This document shows positions 58,412 to 64,000 of a DNA stretch of 64,000 bases, one piece after another. Within the stretch, counting starts at the first letter, position 1. Each line of letters begins with the position of its first letter. The stretch is from positions 4,030,001-4,094,000 of the forward strand of contig NZ_CP180352.1 of assembly GCF_048007105.1 (NCBI RefSeq). Direction: 5' to 3'. The translations under genes and the position numbers were made by a program. Below the pieces are notes generated by a model. The model had not been told where the DNA came from and made no database searches. It saw only the letters and a list, made by a program, of their open reading frames with translations. The DNA comes from Minwuia sp048007105 (GTDB taxonomy: Bacteria > Pseudomonadota > Alphaproteobacteria > Minwuiales > Minwuiaceae).

Positions 58412-59611
58412 ATGTCGTCGACGTACACAAAGACTGCCCTTGCCGCGCTTGCGCTGACCGCCACCACTGCCCTGACGGCGCTGCCGGCCAATGCCGGACC
58501 CGCTGCCGCACTTCCCACCATCGAAACCGGCGCGACGCTGCACCGCGTCCAGTTGCTCGACCGCGATGCGCCGCCGCTCTTCGAGGGCCTGTTCGGCATC
58601 GAGGACGAAAGGGATCGCCGCAACGCCATCTCCCCGACCCGCGCTGGCGACATCGCGCGCCGGCACACGCCGATGCGCGTGATCGAGATCGATCGCCAGC
58701 GCGCGCACTATTTCGTCCGCGGCCAAAGCCGCAGCCGGGGCCTGGTCGAAGTCCAGGTGAATGCCTTTTCGGGTGATGTCGTCGGTGTCGAGGATCTGGA
58801 CGGACGCGATGCAGGACGCGCCATCTCGTCGGAACGCGCCGGCCGGATCGCCCAGCGCCACATCGACATGCGCATCACTGACATCGACCGGGACCGTGGC
58901 CTCTACCGCGTCACAGGGATCAACAATGCGCGCGGCGAAGTCGTCGTCGAAGTGGACGCGCACAACGGCAACATCGTCCGTTCCTTCGCGACGAACAGCC
59001 GGGTCATCGACCGCAGCGAGGCGATCGAGATCGCCCGCAACAACACCCGGATCCGCGTCGCCGACGCACGGCTGCATGGCGACGTCTGGCACGTCAATGG
59101 CCGCCGTGGCGGCCTGGTCAAGGTCGATGCCCGGACCGGCAACGTGATCCAGACCGTCAATCCGCGCAGCCGCCACGGCTTCGACAACCGCCTGATCTCG
59201 TCGGCGGAGGCTGCCCGGGCCGCCAATGACTATTCGGCCCTGGACGTGAAGCGCGTCGAACGGACCGGCGATCTCTACACGGTCTTCGGCGTCGCGCGCG
59301 GCAGCCGCCATGTCGCCATCGAGGTCGATGCCGTCACCGGCAAGGCGCTCCGGCTCTATCGCGTCGACAACGCCTACTCGGCGACGCCGGCTGCGAGCGC
59401 TGCCGCGGCCACGAACACACGGACGAACCTGAGTGTCGCGGATGGAGACCTGATCGGCATCGAGGCTGCCAAGCAGATCGCCCGCCGCGAAGGTATCGTC
59501 AGCTTCGGCGAGATCTCGCTGAACAACGGCGTCTATGACGTCCGGGGCGTGACACGGAACCGCGAATGGACCGTCGTCCGGGTGGACGCCGACACCGGCC
59601 GGGTACTCTGA
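58412..59611 (+). CDS. Exported protein of five PepSY-like repeats
   Basis: Predicted 399-residue secreted protein. After a signal peptide (residues 1-29, 'ALPANAG') and a short linker, five tandem repeats of about 53-58 residues each follow: 73-128, 138-193, 199-250, 262-319 and 347-399. Each begins with a helix ('ISSERAGRIAQRH', 'IDRSEAIEIARNN', 'LIGIEAAKQIARRE') and ends with strands and a 'V.VDA.TG.V' turn, the PepSY signature. PepSY domains are thought to bind and inhibit proteases or partner proteins. A 23-residue Ala/Thr linker separates repeat 4 from 5. The ATG follows GAGAGGAG. It is monocistronic, followed by a terminator-like stem, and divergent from the thiolase. Confidence 0.82.
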   Translation: MSSTYTKTALAALALTATTALTALPANAGPAAALPTIETGATLHRVQLLDRDAPPLFEGLFGIEDERDRRNAISPTRAGDIARRHTPMRVIEIDRQRAHYFVRGQSRSRGLVEVQVNAFSGDVVGVEDLDGRDAGRAISSERAGRIAQRHIDMRITDIDRDRGLYRVTGINNARGEVVVEVDAHNGNIVRSFATNSRVIDRSEAIEIARNNTRIRVADARLHGDVWHVNGRRGGLVKVDARTGNVIQTVNPRSRHGFDNRLISSAEAARAANDYSALDVKRVERTGDLYTVFGVARGSRHVAIEVDAVTGKALRLYRVDNAYSATPAASAAAATNTRTNLSVADGDLIGIEAAKQIARREGIVSFGEISLNNGVYDVRGVTRNREWTVVRVDADTGRVL

Positions 59612-59624
59612 GAGCCGGACCGCA

Positions 59625-59649
59625 GCGGCCGGGAGCTTCTCCCGGCCGC
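59625..59649 (+). terminator. Strong stem-loop GCGGCCGGGAG-CTT-CTCCCGGCCGC
   Basis: Perfect 11-bp stem with a 3-base loop, 14 bases after the stop of the five-repeat PepSY gene, followed by CGCCCTCCTTC. Placed between that gene and the small PepSY-like gene on the same strand, it most likely ends the first transcript, so the downstream PepSY/two-component operon has its own promoter in the following 120 bases. Confidence 0.7.
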
Positions 59650-59772
59650 CGCCCTCCTTCGGACTGACATTCCGCGCCAACAGGCCTAGACTCCGATCCG
59701 TTCACGAACCGGACAGGTTCGCGGGCGAGTGTGCGCGGAACCGGTAACGTTTGCGCTGGAAAGGAAAGAAGC

Positions 59773-60048
59773 TTGCTGCGCAGTATCTCGATAGCCGTCA
59801 TCCTCGCGGCCGCTGTCGCCCTCGCCCAGCCGGTCCTGGCGCAGAAGGGCGGCAAGGGCCAGGGCGGCGACCGCGCAGACGGCGTGCCCCTGTCCCGGAT
59901 CGTGGACCAGATCCGTGGCCAGCAGGGCGGCGAGGCGGTCTCGATCAAGTTCAGCAACGGCGCCTACACAATCCTGTGGCGCACACCGGACGGACAGCTT
60001 CAGCGATACGTCGCCGATGCGAAATCCGGCCGGGTCAGCAAGCGGTGA
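59773..60048 (+). CDS. Small exported PepSY-like protein, TTG start
   Basis: Predicted 91-residue periplasmic protein. A signal peptide (residues 1-24, 'ALAQPVLAQKG') precedes a glycine-rich linker and a PepSY-like domain: 'VPLSRIVDQIRGQQGGEAVSIKFSNGAYTILWRTPDGQLQRYVADAKSGRVSKR'. No ATG starts near the signal peptide; TTG at 59773 follows AAGGA by seven bases. It is six bases upstream of the response regulator gene and clearly co-transcribed with it. Small periplasmic PepSY-like proteins in alphaproteobacterial two-component operons (FeuN in Sinorhizobium) inhibit the sensor kinase; a similar role here is inferred from position. Confidence 0.82.
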   Translation: MLRSISIAVILAAAVALAQPVLAQKGGKGQGGDRADGVPLSRIVDQIRGQQGGEAVSIKFSNGAYTILWRTPDGQLQRYVADAKSGRVSKR

Positions 60049-60054
60049 AGGACG

Positions 60055-60729
60055 ATGCGAATCCTGATCGTTGAAGACGATGCCGATCTGCGCGAGGGGC
60101 TGCGCGACATGCTGGAACACGCCTCCTACGCTGTCGATGCCGCCGAGAGCGCCGAGGAGGCCGACGACTACATGGCCGTCGCCCCCTACGATCTGGTTCT
60201 TCTGGACGTCAACCTGCCGGGAAAGGACGGCGTCAGCCTGCTGAAGGGCTGGCGGCGGAACCAGAAATCCACCCCGGTGGTCCTGCTGACGGCGCGCGAC
60301 GGCTGGCGGGAGAAAGTGTCCGGCATCGATGCCGGCGCCGACGACTACATCACCAAGCCATTCCATCAGGAGGAGCTGCTGGCGCGTGTCCGGGCACAGC
60401 TTCGCCGAAGCGGCAACCAGACCGAGTCGTCGATGCGTTTCGGCGACGTCGAGATCGACACCGCTGCGCAGCGCGTCTTCGTGGCCGGTCAGGACGCCCG
60501 CCTGACGGCGCATGAATACCGCATCCTCAACTATCTGGCGCACAACACCGGACGGGTGATCTCAAAGAACCAGATCATGGATCATGTCCACGACCTCGAC
60601 AGCGAGGCGCTCTCCAACGGCACCGAGGTGCTGATCAGCCGGATCCGAAAGAAGATCGGCCGCGACCGGATCGAAACCGTGCGCGGCCTCGGCTACCGCT
60701 TCAAGCCTGCGGAGTCCGGCGCGGGGTGA
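60055..60729 (+). CDS. OmpR/PhoB-family response regulator
   Basis: Predicted 224-residue DNA-binding response regulator. Receiver domain: acidic pair in 'IVEDDADLREGLRD', phosphoacceptor Asp51 ('LVLLDVNLPGKDG'), Thr in 'VLLTARDG', Lys in 'YITKPFHQEEL'. Winged-helix domain: 'LTAHEYRILNYLAHNTGRVISKNQIMDHVHDLDSEALSNGTEVLISRIRKKIGRDRIETVRGLGYRF'. It lies directly between the small PepSY-like gene and the sensor kinase; the kinase start overlaps its stop. The arrangement matches FeuPQ/PhoPQ-type systems. Target genes are unknown, though the PepSY genes are the obvious local candidates. Confidence 0.94.
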   Translation: MRILIVEDDADLREGLRDMLEHASYAVDAAESAEEADDYMAVAPYDLVLLDVNLPGKDGVSLLKGWRRNQKSTPVVLLTARDGWREKVSGIDAGADDYITKPFHQEELLARVRAQLRRSGNQTESSMRFGDVEIDTAAQRVFVAGQDARLTAHEYRILNYLAHNTGRVISKNQIMDHVHDLDSEALSNGTEVLISRIRKKIGRDRIETVRGLGYRFKPAESGAG

Positions 60730-62081
60730 TGCGCGGACCGTCGAGCTGGCCGCTGACATTCCGTGTCGCGCTGCTGTCGGCGCTCGGCGTTCTGGCGGTC
60801 ACGCTGATTTCGACACTGATCGCCCGCGAACTGCTGATCCGGGAAATCTCCAGCCTTCGCGACCGTGAACTGAACCTGCTGGCCGAACATGTCGCAGCCG
60901 ACGCGCGCGACGGCCTGCAGTCCGGTCTAACCGAGGCCGCATTCGGTCCGCCACGGTTTGCCGAGATCTATTCCGGGGCCTACTGGCAGATCGACGCCGG
61001 CGACGACGAACCGCTCCGGTCCCGCTCGCTCTGGGATACCCGGCTGGGCGATGTCCGGCCCGACCCGGACCGGCCGGACTGGGGAGATGCCACCGGCCCG
61101 GCCGGACAGGCGTTGCGGACGATGTCGCTGGAATTGCCGACCGAAGCCGGCCAGGCGCGGCTGACCGTGGCCATGGACACGGCGGAGTTCGACCGCTTCG
61201 AGGGCGAGATGGGCCGGCTCTTCATGCTGGCGCTGATCGCCGAGGGATTCCTCGCCCTGCTCGCCGCGTCGCTGGTGGCCTGGCTCAGCCTCGATTCGCT
61301 CCGCCGCTTTACTCGAGAGATCGCCGCCCTCCGGGCCGGAGACATCACCGAAGTCAGCGAGGACTTCCCCAGCGAGGTCGCCATCGCGGCACAGGAGGTC
61401 AACGCGCTGAAGACGGCGCAGACCAACCTGATCACCCGGGCCCGCGACCAGGCCGGCAGCCTCGCCCACTCGCTCAAGACCCCGCTCAGCGTCATCATCC
61501 AGGCCACGGAACGGTCAGATACCGTGCCTTCTCGTTCGATCCGGGATCAGGCGGAGGCAGCACTGACCCATGTCCAGCACCACCTCGTGCTGGCCCGGTC
61601 GGCAGGCGCCGGGGTCCGCCACGCTCCGGTCCCGGTCGGGCCCGTCGTCGACGCCATCCTGCGTGTGCTTCGCCCGCAGATCGAGGACCGGGATCTGGAT
61701 GTCCGGCTGGACATCGACGATCGTCTGGCCCTGCGCATTGACGAGGCGGACCTGCACGACGTCATCGGCAATCTGCTGGACAATGCGGTCGGCCATGCGG
61801 GCGCCACGGTCCGCGTCTGTGGCACGATTTCAGGCGGCGGCACCGTTTCGATCGCCGACGACGGCCCGGGTCTTTCGGAAGCGGAGATTGCGGAGGCGCT
61901 GGAGCGCGGCCGCAGCCTCTCCGGCAAGCCGGGCAGCACCGGCCTCGGCCTGACGCTGACGCGGGAACTCGTCGCAAGCTATGGTGGCGAGTTCACGGTC
62001 GAACGTTCCGACCTCGGCGGCCTGGAAGTCCGGTTCCGCATGAGCGCCCCGGAACAGGCCGTCCGGGAGGACACCGCCTGA
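60729..62081 (+). CDS. Sensor histidine kinase (FeuQ/PhoQ-like)
   Basis: Predicted 450-residue membrane sensor. Two transmembrane helices (about 10-32 and 165-187) enclose a 130-residue periplasmic sensor domain ('AFGPPRFAEIYSGAYWQIDAGDDEPLRSRSLWD', 'LELPTEAGQARLTVAMD') with several acidic residues. HAMP-like linker, then an H-box 'AGSLAHSLKTPLSVIIQATE' (His247) of the HPK3/PhoQ type, N-box 'IGNLLDNAVGHAG', and 'ADDGPGLSEAEIAEALERG' with 'GSTGLGLTLTRELVASYGG'. The ATG overlaps the regulator stop (TGATG); a GTG one codon earlier is possible. With the small PepSY-like protein it forms a probable three-part envelope-signal system. Confidence 0.94.
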   Translation: MRGPSSWPLTFRVALLSALGVLAVTLISTLIARELLIREISSLRDRELNLLAEHVAADARDGLQSGLTEAAFGPPRFAEIYSGAYWQIDAGDDEPLRSRSLWDTRLGDVRPDPDRPDWGDATGPAGQALRTMSLELPTEAGQARLTVAMDTAEFDRFEGEMGRLFMLALIAEGFLALLAASLVAWLSLDSLRRFTREIAALRAGDITEVSEDFPSEVAIAAQEVNALKTAQTNLITRARDQAGSLAHSLKTPLSVIIQATERSDTVPSRSIRDQAEAALTHVQHHLVLARSAGAGVRHAPVPVGPVVDAILRVLRPQIEDRDLDVRLDIDDRLALRIDEADLHDVIGNLLDNAVGHAGATVRVCGTISGGGTVSIADDGPGLSEAEIAEALERGRSLSGKPGSTGLGLTLTRELVASYGGEFTVERSDLGGLEVRFRMSAPEQAVREDTA

Positions 62082-62099
62082 GGCAGTGCCCTCGCCGGA

Positions 62100-63485
62100 T
62101 CAGGACTCGATCTTCGAAAGCACCGTATCGAGGCTCTCCTTGGCGTCGCCGAACAGCATCCGCGTGTTTTCCTTGTAGAACAGCGGATTGTCGACGCCGG
62201 CATAGCCGGTCGCCATGGAACGCTTCAGCACGACAACTGTCCGGGCGTTCCAGCATTCCAGCACCGGCATGCCCGCGATGGGGCTGCCCGGATCTTCCTG
62301 GGCGGCCGGATTGACGATGTCGTTCGCCCCGATCACCAGCACCACGTCGGTGTGGCCGAAGTCCTCGTTGATCTCGTCCATCTCCAGAACGATGTCGTAG
62401 GGGACCTTGGCCTCGGCGAGCAGCACGTTCATGTGGCCCGGCAGACGGCCGGCGACCGGATGGATGGCGAAGCGGACATTGATGTTCTTCGCCCGCAACC
62501 GCTTGGTGATCTCGGACACCGTGCTCTGCGCCTGCGCCACCGCCATGCCGTAGCCCGGAATGATGATGACCTCGTTGGCTTCCGACAGCATCTCCGCGAC
62601 GTTGTCATGACTGGTCGGAACCGCCTCGCCTTCCACCGCAGCAGCCGAACCGCCGCCTGTGCCGAAGCCGCCCAGAATGACCGAGACGAAGTGCCGGTTC
62701 ATGGCGCGGCACATGATGTAGGAGAGAATCGCACCCGAGGAGCCGACCAGCGCACCGGTCACGATCAGCAGGTCGTTGCCCAGCATGAAGCCGGTCGCAG
62801 CGGCCGCCCAGCCCGAGTAGCTGTTCAGCATCGAGACCACGACGGGCATGTCCGCGCCGCCGATGCCCATGACGAGGTGTGCGCCGACCGCGAAGGCGAT
62901 CACGGTCATGATCAGAAGCGCCCACAGGCCACCATGGTCGGGAATGCCCAGGAACATGTAGCCGAGCCAGAGGCAGATCAGCACCGCGATGGCGTTCAAC
63001 CCGTGGCGGAAGGGCAGCATCAGCGGCTTGCCGTCGATGCGGCCGTCCAGCTTGCCGAAGGCGATGATCGAGCCGGTGAATGTGATGGCGCCGATGAACA
63101 CGCCAAGGAAGATCTCGACCTCGTGGATGGTCGCCTCGACACCGACGAAGACGCTGCGCGGGTCGATGTAGGAAGCGATACCGACCAGCACCGCGGCAAG
63201 ACCGACGAAGCTGTGCAGCATCGCGACCAGCTGCGGCATGCCGGTCATTTCGACCTTCTTCGCCACATAGCCGCCGATCACGGCGCCGATGATCATCGCC
63301 GGTACGAGAACGCCGTAGGACACGACCTCCGGTGCGGCGATGGTCGCGATGATCGCGATCGCCATGCCGACGATACCGTAGACATTGCCGCGCCGCGCGG
63401 TTTCCTGCTTCGACAGGCCGCCCAGCGCGAGGATGAAGAGAATGCTCGCCGCGATATAGGCGACGGTGACAAGACCCTGAGCCAT
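62100..63485 (-). CDS. pntB: NAD(P) transhydrogenase subunit beta (PntB)
   Basis: Predicted 461-residue proton-translocating transhydrogenase subunit. The N-terminal half has about nine transmembrane helices ('GLVTVAYIAASILFILALGGLSKQETARRGN', 'GAVIGGYVAKKVEMTGMPQLVAMLHSFVGLAAVLVGIASY'); the C-terminal dIII domain binds NADP: 'IIIPGYGMAVAQAQSTVSEITKRLRAKNINVRFAIHPVAGRLPGHMNVLLAEAKVPYDIVLEMDEINEDFGHTDVVLVIGANDIVNPAA', then 'VVVLKRSMATGYAGVDNPLFYKENTRMLFGDAKESL'. It follows pntA by 18 bases on the same strand. Couples the proton gradient to NADPH formation. Confidence 0.96.
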   Translation of the reverse strand: MAQGLVTVAYIAASILFILALGGLSKQETARRGNVYGIVGMAIAIIATIAAPEVVSYGVLVPAMIIGAVIGGYVAKKVEMTGMPQLVAMLHSFVGLAAVLVGIASYIDPRSVFVGVEATIHEVEIFLGVFIGAITFTGSIIAFGKLDGRIDGKPLMLPFRHGLNAIAVLICLWLGYMFLGIPDHGGLWALLIMTVIAFAVGAHLVMGIGGADMPVVVSMLNSYSGWAAAATGFMLGNDLLIVTGALVGSSGAILSYIMCRAMNRHFVSVILGGFGTGGGSAAAVEGEAVPTSHDNVAEMLSEANEVIIIPGYGMAVAQAQSTVSEITKRLRAKNINVRFAIHPVAGRLPGHMNVLLAEAKVPYDIVLEMDEINEDFGHTDVVLVIGANDIVNPAAQEDPGSPIAGMPVLECWNARTVVVLKRSMATGYAGVDNPLFYKENTRMLFGDAKESLDTVLSKIES

Positions 63486-63503
63486 GCTGTCCTACCCCTC
63501 GCC

Positions 63504-64000
63504 TCAGTCTTTGCGGAACATGCCCAGCATCCGCTGGGTCACAAGGAAGCCGCCTGCGATGTTGATCGTCGCGATCAGCACCGAGACGAAGGCGAGAACG
63601 GTCACTGTCCATGAAGGACTGGAGACCTGCAGCAACGCACCGATGACGATGATGCCGGAGATGGCGTTGGTCACGGCCATCAGCGGCGTGTGCAGGGCCG
63701 GCGTCACGTTCCAGATCACCTGGTAGCCGACGAAGCACGCCAGCACGAACACGGTGAAATGCGCCATGAAGTCGGGCGGCGCGACCGAGCCAAGCGCAAT
63801 CATCGCAACCGCGCCGAGGCCCATGATGGCCAGCGAGGTGATGCCGCGATTGCGCGCCTCGGCCTTCTCGTCCTTCTCGGGTTTCGGCTTGGGCGGCGCC
63901 GCCTTCGGCGCGGCCGAAACCTCGATCTTCGGTGGCGGCCAGGTGATCTCGCCGTCCTTGATCACGGTCGCCCCGCGGATGACGGTGTCTTCCATGTTGA
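63504..64000 (-). CDS. pntA: NAD(P) transhydrogenase subunit alpha, C-terminal part (5' end outside the window)
   Basis: Membrane-spanning part of the transhydrogenase alpha subunit. The frame is open to the window edge and reads 'NMEDTVIRGATVIKDGEITWPPPKIEVS', corresponding to the end of the dI nucleotide-binding domain of a full-length PntA, then a proline/alanine/lysine-rich linker ('APKAAPPKPKPEKDEKAEARNR'), and four transmembrane helices including 'HFTVFVLACFVGYQVIWNVTPALHTPLMAVTNAISGIIVIGALLQV'. Because the upstream residues look like PntA dI, this is more likely a truncated view of a fused alpha subunit than an independent alpha-2 protein, but the two cannot be separated here. Precedes pntB by 18 bases. 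Confidence 0.92.
   Translation of the reverse strand, partial: NMEDTVIRGATVIKDGEITWPPPKIEVSAAPKAAPPKPKPEKDEKAEARNRGITSLAIMGLGAVAMIALGSVAPPDFMAHFTVFVLACFVGYQVIWNVTPALHTPLMAVTNAISGIIVIGALLQVSSPSWTVTVLAFVSVLIATINIAGGFLVTQRMLGMFRKD

Noticed and set aside
63504..63995. A complete separate alpha-2 subunit of the transhydrogenase
   Set aside because: The residues before and after the first ATG match the end of the dI domain of fused PntA and the frame is still open at the window edge, so a truncated full-length subunit is more likely.

Overview
The window is a gene-dense, high-GC stretch of a heterotrophic alphaproteobacterial chromosome. The case for Alphaproteobacteria is qualitative: an invasion-associated-locus-B protein, TRAP and dipeptide-type ABC importers, several TauD/TfdA dioxygenases, AtuA-type acyl-CoA catabolism, a DUF4147 glycerate kinase beside pyruvate kinase, and a TipF-like EAL protein. 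I see no rRNA, tRNA, CRISPR array, integrase or IS transposase, and no gene-free gap longer than 300 bases.

Layout. 1-5.8 kb: the end of a dipeptide-type ABC permease pair, an MFS exporter, an IalB-family protein, rlmN and a serine hydrolase. 5.8-15.5 kb: a catabolic island with a Gfo/Idh oxidoreductase and an isopropylmalate/tartrate-type dehydrogenase on the minus strand. Opposite them run an acyl-CoA ligase, two tandem TauD-family dioxygenases and a complete TRAP importer (dctP-dctQ-dctM), and then an aldo-keto reductase. 15.7-24.9 kb: a tight LLM oxidoreductase / MBL hydrolase / glutamine-synthetase-like operon, an EamA transporter, a TipF-like EAL protein, an exported glutathione peroxidase, an alpha/beta hydrolase, and an ammonium transporter fused to a histidine kinase. 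25-33 kb: an S24-type repressor, a TauD dioxygenase divergent from a signal-less NMT1-like protein plus a PhyH dioxygenase, an Lrp regulator divergent from arginase and ornithine cyclodeaminase, and crotonase, SDR and NTF2-like genes. 33-43 kb: nucleotidyltransferase and methyltransferase, a YghU-type GST, a Memo-AMMECR1 fusion divergent from its radical-SAM partner, a mandelate-racemase-like enzyme, and an acyl-CoA synthetase followed by FemAB-like and transglutaminase-like genes. 43-52 kb: LysE exporter, AtuA operon, pyruvate kinase, glycerate kinase, hydroxyproline epimerase, a hybrid PAS histidine kinase and hisI. 52-64 kb: an opp/dpp operon without a binding protein, a PAS_5 protein, a 3-oxoadipyl-CoA-type thiolase, a five-repeat PepSY protein, a small PepSY-like protein with a two-component system, and pntB/pntA.

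The most striking sequence-level observation is that six otherwise well conserved genes (rlmN, amt-histidine kinase, the S24 repressor, the Memo-AMMECR1 fusion, the transglutaminase, and pyk twice) each break in frame at a point where deleting one surplus base restores the family sequence. All seven events are one-base excesses, and nearly all can be placed in runs of two or three identical bases. The simplest reading is insertion-type sequencing error, so I annotate these genes over their full restored span.

Biologically the most interesting items are the ammonium-sensor histidine kinase fusion, the secreted protein built from five PepSY-like repeats next to a PepSY/two-component cassette, an 87-bp element with TGTCA/TGACA ends present twice, the TRAP plus double-dioxygenase catabolic cluster of unknown substrate, and several strong palindromes in divergent promoters that look like operators.
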